7,782 nucleotides of DNA from an uncultured Lachnospira sp. (GTDB taxonomy: Bacteria; Bacillota; Clostridia; Lachnospirales; Lachnospiraceae): contig CAAHEK010000165.1 of the NCBI GenBank assembly GCA_900772425.1, forward strand, positions 1 to 7,782, written 5' to 3'. Shown one piece after another: positions 1 through 7,010 of this stretch (positions are counted from its first letter, which is position 1; each line of letters opens with the position of its first letter). Position numbers and translations under genes: made by a program. The notes below the pieces were generated by a model that was not told the origin of the DNA, did no database searches, and saw only the letters and a list, made by a program, of their open reading frames with translations.

Positions 1-2273
1 AAGAAGGACGTTCAATGCTGCAGGAAACTGTTGTCAGAAATATGCCATTTTGTGATGAATTTATTATTGTTACTAATGAAGGATACAGAAATATAGTTAA
101 TGGACAGATGAAAGCGTTCCAGAGTCTTAAATACAGAATTATTCTGGAGGGAATTCCTAACGGAACAGCGACAGCCATTATGCTTGGAACCTTGTTTACT
201 AATCAGTCTGAATTAGTTCTTGTAGTTAATTCAGATAATATGATAGACGGAGAAGGCTATAAGGATGCCATTATTTCTGCGAAAGAACTCGCAAAAGCCG
301 GAAATATTGTTACGATAGGCGTTAAGCCACATGAAGCTTCAGTATCATACGGATATATTCACAGAGATGGTAGTAATGTAACAGAATTCATATCCAGCGT
401 TACAGAAGAAAAGGTTTGCAGATATGGATATAATGAGGGCTATTTATGGAATTCCGGAATGCTTATATATAGTGCCGGAGTTCTTATTAACGAAGTTAAG
501 AAGATTGAACCTGCATTGTATTCTACATGCAGAACAGCTAAAAGAAAGGTACCTGCAATAAGAAGAGCAATAAGATTTTCAGAAAATGTCATGAAAGATA
601 TTCCGGAAGGCGGCATAGAAAGTCTTATCCTTGAAAAGTGTGATAAGCTCAAGGTTATTGAGGGAACATTTGAATGGAAAGATATAGGAAATGTGTGCGA
701 TATTGACAATGAGAGCCAGGTTGGACACATTGATTATGTAATAAAGAATGATTGTGACAATGTAGCTGTTATAAACAGTGCTGCAAGACAGCTTGTTGTA
801 GCAAATGATGTTAAAGACGTTGTTGTAGTTAACACAGAGGATGCGGTATATGTATCTTCTAAGCGTTCTGTAGATAACATCAAGCAGATTATCCATGATA
901 ATTCCGACAAGTATGAGTCATATTTTGATTTCAACAGAATTTCGTACAGAGAGTGGGGAATTCATGAGCTGCTTAATTATTCAAGAGGATATAAGGTAAA
1001 GAAAGTAACTGTATTCCCGGGAATGACAATGGCACTCCATCAGCATGAATTAAGAGCTGAACACTGGTCTGTAGTTGAAGGAACAGCAACTATAACACTT
1101 GGAACAGAAACAAGGGATTATCACAAATATGAAAGCGTTTTTGTGCCGGTTGGAATGAAACATAAGGTTGCTAATAAGACAGATAAGAATGTTGTAATTA
1201 TAGAAATCGGTATCGGTGATAATATAACAGAAAATGATGTGGTCAAAATATACGGACAGGAAGGAAATCAGTCTGAATCAAGCTATGTGCGTTCAGGTAA
1301 TATTAATCCTATTGTCAAAATGGAGCCTGCATTCAAGGATAACTTATGGGGCGGAACTAAGTTAAGAACTGTTTTCCATAAGAAATGTGATTATGATGTA
1401 ATAGGTGAAAGCTGGGAATTATCAGCACATCCTGACGGACAGAGCCGTATTGCAGAAGGCAGATATAAAGGAATGTTGTTTAATGACTACCTCTCAATTG
1501 TAGGTAAAGAGTCACTTGGCTGGAAATGTCAGGCACAGGACAGATTCCCTATTCTTATTAAATTTATAGATGCTAAGCAGGCGTTGTCAATACAGATACA
1601 CCCTGACGATGATTATGCACTTGAAAATGAAAATGAATACGGAAAGAATGAGATGTGGTATGTAATAGATGCAGAACCTGGCTCATATCTTTACTGCGGA
1701 CTTTCTAAGGATGTGTCTAAGGAAGAAATAGAAAGAAGAATAGAAGACAACACAATAACAGAGGTCCTTAACAGAGTTGACGTTAAGCCGGGTGATGTTG
1801 TTATGGTTAAAGCCGGAACAATTCATGCAATCGGAGCAGGAATACTTATATGCGAAATACAGCAGAACTCTAACTGCACATACCGTATGTATGATTATGA
1901 CCGACGTGATAAATTTGGCAATCCAAGAGAGCTTCATGTAAAGAAGGCTCTTGATGTTGTAGATACAAAAGCATATGCAAAAGATAACAAGTGTGGAATA
2001 GTCCTTGCTAATAATGAGCATTTTATGCAGGAAAGACTTGTACAGTGCAAGTATTTTGAATGCTTTAAGTATGAAGTTGTGGATGAAGCTAAGATAGTTA
2101 TGGATGAGGCTTCATTTATGTCATTCATATTTATAGATGGTGAGGGAACCATAAGTGCTGATGATAATGATAATTCTCTTGAATTTAAGAAGGGCGACAG
2201 CTTCTATATCAGCGCAGGAAAGAGAACTGTTACCATAAAAGGAAAAGCAACCTGTATTGTAACCCATGTATAA
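1..2273 (+). CDS. Mannose-1-phosphate guanylyltransferase-like / type II PMI / type I PMI fusion (5' partial)
   Basis: The frame is open from base 3 to a TAA at 2271-2273. The ATG at 15 is internal: the residues before it (EGRS) and after it (MLQET) match the post-P-loop segment of ManC-type enzymes, so about 40 N-terminal residues, including the GGxGxRLWPLSR loop, lie upstream. Counting from that Met, residues 1-295 form the nucleotidyltransferase (YGYI at 112-115, YLWNSGM at 143-149, EWKDIG at 220-225). Residues 309-414 are a type II phosphomannose isomerase cupin with complete metal motifs (H342, H344, E349 and H383, with HELRAEHW). Residues 433-752 are a full-length Bacillus-type type I phosphomannose isomerase: LWGG at 444-447, SIQIHPDD with Q527 and H529, E546, H604, and the arginine-bearing YRMYDYDR near 623-630. 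Known roles are fructose-6-P/mannose-6-P interconversion and GDP-mannose formation in the cytosol. The nucleotidyltransferase lacks the usual FVEKP (FISSV at 125-129), so its activity or substrate is uncertain. The isomerase calls are secure. Confidence 0.9.
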   Translation, partial: EGRSMLQETVVRNMPFCDEFIIVTNEGYRNIVNGQMKAFQSLKYRIILEGIPNGTATAIMLGTLFTNQSELVLVVNSDNMIDGEGYKDAIISAKELAKAGNIVTIGVKPHEASVSYGYIHRDGSNVTEFISSVTEEKVCRYGYNEGYLWNSGMLIYSAGVLINEVKKIEPALYSTCRTAKRKVPAIRRAIRFSENVMKDIPEGGIESLILEKCDKLKVIEGTFEWKDIGNVCDIDNESQVGHIDYVIKNDCDNVAVINSAARQLVVANDVKDVVVVNTEDAVYVSSKRSVDNIKQIIHDNSDKYESYFDFNRISYREWGIHELLNYSRGYKVKKVTVFPGMTMALHQHELRAEHWSVVEGTATITLGTETRDYHKYESVFVPVGMKHKVANKTDKNVVIIEIGIGDNITENDVVKIYGQEGNQSESSYVRSGNINPIVKMEPAFKDNLWGGTKLRTVFHKKCDYDVIGESWELSAHPDGQSRIAEGRYKGMLFNDYLSIVGKESLGWKCQAQDRFPILIKFIDAKQALSIQIHPDDDYALENENEYGKNEMWYVIDAEPGSYLYCGLSKDVSKEEIERRIEDNTITEVLNRVDVKPGDVVMVKAGTIHAIGAGILICEIQQNSNCTYRMYDYDRRDKFGNPRELHVKKALDVVDTKAYAKDNKCGIVLANNEHFMQERLVQCKYFECFKYEVVDEAKIVMDEASFMSFIFIDGEGTISADDNDNSLEFKKGDSFYISAGKRTVTIKGKATCIVTHV

Positions 2274-2294
2274 TACATCCCATGTATAATACAT
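2263..2294. repeat. Perfect 16-bp tandem direct repeat over the stop codon of the fusion gene
   Basis: CCCATGTATAATACAT occurs twice head to tail, at 2263-2278 and 2279-2294, with no mismatch. The TAA stop of the upstream gene (2271-2273) lies inside the first unit. The following bases 2295-2309 (TTTCGTGTATAACAT) look like a decayed third copy with small changes. The duplication adds no codons because the first copy already ends the protein. Confidence 0.9.
2266..2294. promoter_or_regulatory. Paired 13-bp palindromes / potential hairpin between genes 1 and 2
   Basis: Each tandem unit holds the palindrome ATGTAT-A-ATACAT (2266-2278 and 2282-2294). The two copies can also pair with each other as a 13-bp stem with one A-A mismatch and a CCC loop at 2279-2281, followed by TTT at 2295-2297. 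It could be a two-site operator, an mRNA-processing or weak termination hairpin, or a replication-slippage product. The stem is AT-only and the T run is short, so it is not called a terminator. Each unit also contains TATAAT, but no TTGACA-like box lies 16-18 bp upstream. Confidence 0.4.
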
Positions 2295-2327
2295 TTTCGT
2301 GTATAACATAGAATTACTGGAAACGGA

Positions 2328-2909
2328 ATGGAAGATTTTATGAAAAAGAAAAAAACAGAATATTTTATATATGCTGTATGCGTAGTTCTTGTTGTGTTCT
2401 ATCTTGTAGTGCTATGGTGGGGCAAGACCCCGAATGTCGGAATAGAATACAAAATGTACTATATAACACATGAATTAACTGACTGGCCGGGATATGGCAA
2501 TCTGAAATATTCATATGGTACTAAAGAATATTGCCGTGAATACAAGGATGAGTCAGGCAAAGAGGTTTCTTATAAGATATGCAGCCGTAAAGGAAAGGGC
2601 TGGCAGGCAAAGGAAAGATATAACGGAACAAAGAATACCGGAAAAGAGTCATATATTTATTATATTCCTGATGCAGGGTCGGATGATACAGTACTCTCAT
2701 GCGATATAACAGGCTATGAACCATTGAATAATTCAACTTCATATATCAAGGTTTATGTTAATGATAAGGAAGCCGGTGTTATTGAAGGAAAGCAGACAGC
2801 ATTAATAAATATAGGACATGTTAGTGCAAACGAACTCCTTACAGTAAAATTTGTATCAGAAAATGTTACTTTTACTCTGGACAGTATAAGCCTGGACAGT
2901 GTCAAATAA
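2328..2909 (+). CDS. Small single-pass membrane protein with outer beta-rich domain
   Basis: The protein is 193 aa from the ATG at 2328. An ATG at 2340 (MKKKKTEYF) has a better placed GGAAG at 2330-2334 and may be the true start, giving 189 aa. A short lysine-rich cytoplasmic end is followed by one membrane segment at about residues 12-31 and no lipobox, so the rest should lie outside the membrane. The outer part has three cysteines (69, 85 and 125) and alternating polar and hydrophobic strands. Its C-terminal half (about 108-193) contains KVYVNDKE (141-148) and ends FTLDSISLDS (182-191). This resembles the outer domain of the YfhO-family protein encoded just downstream (IYVNDEP and YLKVSEITLGCLD). 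I do not recognise a named family. The position, 21 nt before the YfhO-like gene, suggests co-translation and possibly a partner role (inference). Confidence 0.8.
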   Translation: MEDFMKKKKTEYFIYAVCVVLVVFYLVVLWWGKTPNVGIEYKMYYITHELTDWPGYGNLKYSYGTKEYCREYKDESGKEVSYKICSRKGKGWQAKERYNGTKNTGKESYIYYIPDAGSDDTVLSCDITGYEPLNNSTSYIKVYVNDKEAGVIEGKQTALINIGHVSANELLTVKFVSENVTFTLDSISLDSVK

Positions 2910-2917
2910 GTTTTATA

Positions 2918-2923
2918 GAAAGG
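2918..2923 (+). promoter_or_regulatory. Ribosome binding site of the YfhO-family gene
   Basis: GAAAGG lies 7 nt before the ATG at 2931. It supports this start, and the 21-nt gap from the preceding stop supports one transcript with the small membrane protein. Confidence 0.75.
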
Positions 2924-2930
2924 TTTTTAT

Positions 2931-5648
2931 ATGAAAAAAAATAAAATCAAGTCATTAGCTCATAAAATAAAACCATTTGCATTACCCGGAATTATTACGT
3001 TTGCAGTAATGGTTGTTATACTTATTTTCAGAGGAATATGGCCTTTTGGAAGCAACCGTATTGACTACTTTGATAATATGCAGCAGGTAGCACCATTGTA
3101 TGCACATTTATGGGACTGGATGCATGGAAAGGCTTCTTTGTGGTTTGACTGGTATACAGGACTTGGAACTAATGTATCAATGAGTATATCGGCATTTTCT
3201 ATGCTTAGCCCATTTAATCTGTTTTTATACCTTGTACCAAGAAATTATATTCTTGAGAGTATATCAATTCTTACAGTTATCAAAATGGTGTTTATGGCTG
3301 TAGCCATGTATGCACTTTTAAATAAAAAATATAACAAGCTTCAGTATTGCATGAAGGTTACATTTTCATGCATGTACGCATTTTGTGGCTATGTTATCTT
3401 ATATGGTTCATGCTTTACACCGTGGATGGATATTGTAGCTTTATTCCCGGTTTTGATAATGGCTTATGACCATATGCTTGAAACAGGAAAGAAGCTTTTC
3501 TATATCTGCATGGTGGCACTTATATTTATAATTAATTACTATTTAAGTGCAATGGCACTTATATATATATTCCTTATATGTGGAGTCAGAATTCTTCTTA
3601 TGCAGGAGAGAAGCAAATGGAAGGATACTGCGTGGAACGTGGGAATAGGAACCGTTACAGGTATAGGATTATCAGCATTTGTTCTTATACCTGTATTTAT
3701 GCAGCTTTCTTCTTCACAAAGAGGAGGACAGGGAAACAGTATAGTCTCACAGTACATAAGCTGGCTTAAATCCTCTATTGTAACTGACGGAACCATGGCA
3801 GCATTCCAGAGATGGATGATGTTTTACGGTCTTGCTTTTGTGCTTGCCGTAATTGTTATCGGAATTATCAAATACAAAGAAGACAAAAAAGAAACAAGAT
3901 ATATTCTTGCAATTCTTGTTGCTACAGTATCACCTGTAATCATTGAGGGTGCCAACCTTATGTGGCATTTTGGCTCATATAACGGATATACATTAAGAAA
4001 TGGTTTCCTGATTGCATTTACACTTATCTGTGTTGCAGCAAGATACGGAGAAAGAATATTTAAAGATATAGAACTTCCAAAGAAATATATTATCAGACAG
4101 GCAGTTATAGCAGCTGTTATGTGCGTTGTTTATGCGGTTGCATATAATTTAATTCCTTCTAACAACGAGGTCATCGCAATTATATTCTTTATGGCAATAC
4201 TGATAGCAATGTTTATTGTATACATCAGAAAGTTTATAGAAGAGAAGGACGAATTTAACTGTAAGTCAGTTATAGCGCTTATTGTGGTAGAAGTATTTAT
4301 AGGTGCATATTCGCTTATAGGACCACCTAAGTTCTATTCATATGAGGATTACCAGATAGGTGATTATGTACAGTATGCAAATGAGGCATCAGATGTTTTA
4401 GATATTGAAGAGTCAGCAGTTGACCGTATTGTTAACCCTGATATAAGCCTTAATGCAAATTATCCTCTTATTTTAAGAAGAGGAGCATTATCAAGCTTTA
4501 CAGCGGCATTACAGAGTGATACACAAAGCTATGCCAAGAACTGGGGATATTCAAAATATTTCTTATGGCTTCTTGATTCAGGCGGAACAGTATTTACAAA
4601 TTCAATGCTTCATACAACAGAAGCTGTAAATCAGAATGCCCTTGATGAAAGGCTTTACACTCTTGAGCGTGAATCAGGCAGTTACAAGCTTTATAAAACG
4701 AATTATAATCTTCCGTTTGGATTCTGTGTTAATAACAGTATAAGAAAGAACAGATTAAACAGCGGAAACTGGATAACTTATCATAATCAGTTCTATACAG
4801 CTATGACAGGTGACAGAGAGCCATTAGTCAGCGGACTTTCTGTGAATACTATAACAGAAGATACAGTTAAGACTATGAATGTTGATGTCGAAAACAAAGG
4901 CGCATTATACATGAGCATAGTTGATGTTAATAACAGAAACGGTGATGCAAATGTATCATGGCTTATCAGCAGTATGCATATTTATGTGAACGATGAGCCT
5001 GTTTTAATTCCAACACTTGGAGATATTGATAATACAGCATATTTTACAGATTATAACAATAATCTTGTTTATCTTGGAATATTTGAAAATGAAAATGTTA
5101 AGATAAGGGTAGAATACGATGATCCATGGTATCTTAAGGTAAGTGAAATTACACTTGGCTGCCTTGATATGGATAAAATGCAGAAGGTATGTGATGAATA
5201 TGCCGATAAGCAGACAGAAGTAACATATACAAACAATTCGCTTACAGTAAAAATAGAGGCAGATGCATATAAGAATTATGCAGTAATACCGGTTGTTTAT
5301 AGTGATAACTGGAAGGTTACATTAGACGGCAAAGAAGTTAAAGCAGAAGAAGTTGCGGGCCTGTTTACAGGTGTAAGTGTTCATTCAGGTGAGAATACAC
5401 TTGTATTTACATTTGAACCTAAGGGTAAAAAAGAGGGAGCACTTATCTCACTTGCAACACTCCTTATACTTATGTTCTGTCTTGTAATTAACCATTTTAA
5501 GAAGATAGATGCGCCTAAGTGGGTAAAATATTGCGCAATATTCATATATATTGAGTTATTTAATATAGTTGTAGTTGCAATGTTCTTACTCCCGGCATTA
5601 TGTACAATACCGGCATTTTTCTATCAGATAATAATGAAGTTTATATAG
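2931..5648 (+). CDS. YfhO-family polytopic membrane protein (GT-C-like glycosyltransferase candidate)
   Basis: The protein is 905 aa, typical for the family. After a first membrane segment (about 17-35) comes an outer loop with the family signature D48-N-M-Q-Q52-V-A-P55-L-Y, then GLG (77-79) and SPFNLFLYLVP (93-103). About a dozen further hydrophobic segments follow up to residue 463. A large outer beta-rich region (about 464-834) ends with YSDNWKVTLDG (790-800) and GLFTGVSVHSGENTLVFTF (810-828), the usual YfhO closing module. Two or three more hydrophobic segments lie at 836-853 and 864-900. Studied YfhO homologues in Bacillus and Listeria are needed for sugar modification of lipoteichoic or wall teichoic acid, using a polyprenyl-phosphate sugar outside the membrane. 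D48 is the likely catalytic acid by analogy. The acceptor and sugar cannot be read from the sequence; mannose is suggested by the flanking genes. The start is supported by GAAAGG at 2918-2923. Confidence 0.9.
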   Translation: MKKNKIKSLAHKIKPFALPGIITFAVMVVILIFRGIWPFGSNRIDYFDNMQQVAPLYAHLWDWMHGKASLWFDWYTGLGTNVSMSISAFSMLSPFNLFLYLVPRNYILESISILTVIKMVFMAVAMYALLNKKYNKLQYCMKVTFSCMYAFCGYVILYGSCFTPWMDIVALFPVLIMAYDHMLETGKKLFYICMVALIFIINYYLSAMALIYIFLICGVRILLMQERSKWKDTAWNVGIGTVTGIGLSAFVLIPVFMQLSSSQRGGQGNSIVSQYISWLKSSIVTDGTMAAFQRWMMFYGLAFVLAVIVIGIIKYKEDKKETRYILAILVATVSPVIIEGANLMWHFGSYNGYTLRNGFLIAFTLICVAARYGERIFKDIELPKKYIIRQAVIAAVMCVVYAVAYNLIPSNNEVIAIIFFMAILIAMFIVYIRKFIEEKDEFNCKSVIALIVVEVFIGAYSLIGPPKFYSYEDYQIGDYVQYANEASDVLDIEESAVDRIVNPDISLNANYPLILRRGALSSFTAALQSDTQSYAKNWGYSKYFLWLLDSGGTVFTNSMLHTTEAVNQNALDERLYTLERESGSYKLYKTNYNLPFGFCVNNSIRKNRLNSGNWITYHNQFYTAMTGDREPLVSGLSVNTITEDTVKTMNVDVENKGALYMSIVDVNNRNGDANVSWLISSMHIYVNDEPVLIPTLGDIDNTAYFTDYNNNLVYLGIFENENVKIRVEYDDPWYLKVSEITLGCLDMDKMQKVCDEYADKQTEVTYTNNSLTVKIEADAYKNYAVIPVVYSDNWKVTLDGKEVKAEEVAGLFTGVSVHSGENTLVFTFEPKGKKEGALISLATLLILMFCLVINHFKKIDAPKWVKYCAIFIYIELFNIVVVAMFLLPALCTIPAFFYQIIMKFI

Positions 5649-5651
5649 AAA

Positions 5652-5657
5652 TGAGGA
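5652..5657 (+). promoter_or_regulatory. Ribosome binding site of the PIG-V-like gene
   Basis: TGAGGA lies 5 nt before the ATG at 5663, within the 14-nt gap after the YfhO-like stop codon. The tight spacing indicates that the two membrane proteins are made from one message. Confidence 0.75.
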
Positions 5658-5662
5658 ATTAA

Positions 5663-6817
5663 ATGAGCAATTTAAAAGAGAATGAGAATTTTAAGCTGCT
5701 GTTAAAGATACTTCTGGTATTTGCGGTATCGCGCCTTATTATGTTTATAATGGTTCCCGTATACAATGGAATTATGGGAACCGACAGAACATTTACTTTT
5801 CTTATGAATGAATGGGATGCTAAGAGATATGCATTTATGATAGATAACGGATACACATTTCCGCTGGATACGGATCCACAGGCCAATTGGGCGTTCTTTC
5901 CGTTATATGTTTTAGTGTGCATGTTTTTTAAGACTGTAACTTTTGGGGTAATTGACACTTACGTTATAGGCATGCTGGTATCAAATGTCTGCATTATTAT
6001 AGCAGCATTTTTTGCAATCAAATGGCTTATAAAAAATAAGAATATTTCTAATGAAGGTATTATTCTTATGGCGGTGCTTATGTTTATGGCACCATACACA
6101 TTTTATTGCAGCTCGGCATATACAGAAGCTATGTTTATAATGTTTATTGTTTTGTTTTTCTATTTCCTTTCAGATAAAAGATATATTCTGGCAGGACTTA
6201 TGGCGGCTTGCTCGAGTGCAACAAGAATTGTGGGATGTATACTTGTATTTCCGATGATAGTCCAGCTATATATAGATATAGTTCAGGGGAAATTAAGCTT
6301 TAACGGAATTAAAGAATTTGTAAAGCATATGCTTAATACACCTAAGAAAATATTTGCTGTTCTTATATGTCCGTTTGGCGCTTTTATTTATATGACATTT
6401 TTAAGATTTTTCTGTGGAGATGTCTGGGCATATAAAAACGTACAGATTGCATGGCGCGAAGATGAGTATTTTCCTATAATAGGGGTTATGTGGAAAGCCT
6501 GCACAGGACAGATTGAACCAAGATATACATATATGGGGTGGTTCTGTGTTGCAATACTTATACTTTATGGTTACATGTTTTACAGAAAATATTATGCAAT
6601 GTCAATATTCGGAATAATAGCATTACTTGTACCGCTTACTTCACATGTAATGAGTACATGCAGATTTACGGTTGGAACTTATGTGGTTTTTGTCGGAGTG
6701 CATGATATTCTTATGAGGTGTAATAAGGTTGTAAGATGGATAATAACTGCTATATTGGTGGGAATAGAAATATTTCTGTTATTCCAGTGGTATAATTCGG
6801 ATTGCTGGCTGATGTAA
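5663..6817 (+). CDS. PIG-V-like (GT76-type) polytopic mannosyltransferase homologue
   Basis: The protein is 384 aa with about nine hydrophobic segments. Features match bacterial relatives of the GPI mannosyltransferase II (PIG-V) family. A first membrane span (about 12-33) is followed by the outer-loop motif NEWDAKRYAFMIDNGY (49-64), in which D52 is the expected catalytic Asp of a GT-C enzyme. Then come WAFFPLY (76-82), SAYTEAMF (151-158) and SATRIVG (185-191), and a late STCRF (331-335). PIG-V enzymes transfer mannose from a dolichol- or polyprenyl-phosphate-mannose donor on the outer or lumenal face. The donor synthase is not in this window. The gene follows the YfhO-like gene by 14 nt, and the first gene of the window makes mannose phosphates, which agrees with mannosyl transfer here. 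Family assignment is good; donor and acceptor are inferred. A broader GT39/ArnT-like assignment is less likely because of the WDAxRY and AFFPLY motifs. Confidence 0.8.
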   Translation: MSNLKENENFKLLLKILLVFAVSRLIMFIMVPVYNGIMGTDRTFTFLMNEWDAKRYAFMIDNGYTFPLDTDPQANWAFFPLYVLVCMFFKTVTFGVIDTYVIGMLVSNVCIIIAAFFAIKWLIKNKNISNEGIILMAVLMFMAPYTFYCSSAYTEAMFIMFIVLFFYFLSDKRYILAGLMAACSSATRIVGCILVFPMIVQLYIDIVQGKLSFNGIKEFVKHMLNTPKKIFAVLICPFGAFIYMTFLRFFCGDVWAYKNVQIAWREDEYFPIIGVMWKACTGQIEPRYTYMGWFCVAILILYGYMFYRKYYAMSIFGIIALLVPLTSHVMSTCRFTVGTYVVFVGVHDILMRCNKVVRWIITAILVGIEIFLLFQWYNSDCWLM

Positions 6818-6836
6818 GTATAAACTAAGCATAAAT

Positions 6837-6849
6837 ATGTAATTTACAT
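6837..6849. promoter_or_regulatory. 13-bp palindrome ATGTAA-T-TTACAT (operator candidate)
   Basis: It is a perfect 6-bp-arm palindrome with a one-base centre, 20 nt after the PIG-V-like stop and 85 nt before the SGNH-like gene. Its outer bases (ATGTA...TACAT) and its spacing are the same as in the two palindromes at 2266-2278 and 2282-2294. A transcription factor site is possible. AT-rich chance palindromes are also common, so confidence is low. Confidence 0.3.
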
Positions 6850-6857
6850 TTAGATAA

Positions 6858-6883
6858 AAACATTATATCGGGGAATAATGTTT
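6858..6883 (+). promoter_or_regulatory. Inverted repeat (9-bp arms) before the SGNH-like gene
   Basis: AAACATTAT (6858-6866) and ATAATGTTT (6875-6883) are perfect inverted copies around the 8-nt loop ATCGGGGA. The stem is AT-rich and is followed by AAAAGAAAGG rather than a T run, so it is a poor intrinsic terminator. It ends 4 nt before a GAAAGG motif at 6888-6893 and could affect translation or RNA stability, or be a protein site. The rest of 6818-6921 shows no gene and no convincing promoter. Confidence 0.4.
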
Positions 6884-6902
6884 AAAAGAAAGGTAAGATA
6901 AA

Positions 6903-7010
6903 ATGAGAAGAGGGCATGCAGATGGAAGAACGAAGAAAAAGGCTTATAGCAACTGTTGCCGGTATTGTAGCTGTAATTGTAATTATTTTAGCAGGAACAG
7001 TTGCATATAA
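6903..7010 (+). other. Possible 35-codon leader ORF overlapping the start of the SGNH-like gene
   Basis: The ATG at 6903 sits 9 nt after GAAAGG (6888-6893), the same SD sequence as the YfhO-like gene. It opens a 35-codon frame that is out of phase with the SGNH-like gene and stops at TAA 7008-7010. The peptide would be basic at its start and holds six cysteines. The Cys richness probably comes from reading the downstream signal-anchor codons in another frame, so coding is doubtful. It is noted because its SD is at least as good as that of the main gene. Confidence 0.15.

Noticed and set aside
15..17. ATG at 15 as the start of the first gene
   Set aside because: The frame is open to the window edge, and the residues around it match an internal ManC segment; the nucleotide-binding loop must lie upstream.
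440..934. Several overlapping minus-strand open frames inside the fusion gene
   Set aside because: They lie wholly inside a strongly supported + strand domain, have no recognisable motifs and no sensible SD sites.
2269..2290. Two TATAAT boxes as promoters for the membrane-protein genes
   Set aside because: They are part of the palindromic repeat and no TTGACA-like hexamer lies at 16-18 bp; the extended TGn form is also absent.
1683..2309. Minus-strand open frames across the type I isomerase region and the tandem repeat
   Set aside because: They are shadows of a conserved enzyme domain, with Cys/Ile/Tyr-rich compositions typical of antisense reading.
2515..2742. Short open frames on both strands within the small membrane-protein gene
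   Set aside because: They overlap a continuous 193-codon frame with a good membrane anchor and show no independent start signals.
3539..3796. Two opposing short open frames inside the YfhO-like gene
   Set aside because: They sit in a region coding for membrane segments of a clear family member; no motifs or SD sites.
5659..5958. 99-codon minus-strand open frame opposite the PIG-V-like start
   Set aside because: It is antisense to the WDAKRY and AFFPLY motifs of the real gene and has no family features.
6858..6890. Intrinsic terminator after the PIG-V-like gene
   Set aside because: The stem is nearly all A/T and is followed by AAAAGAAAGG, not by a T run.
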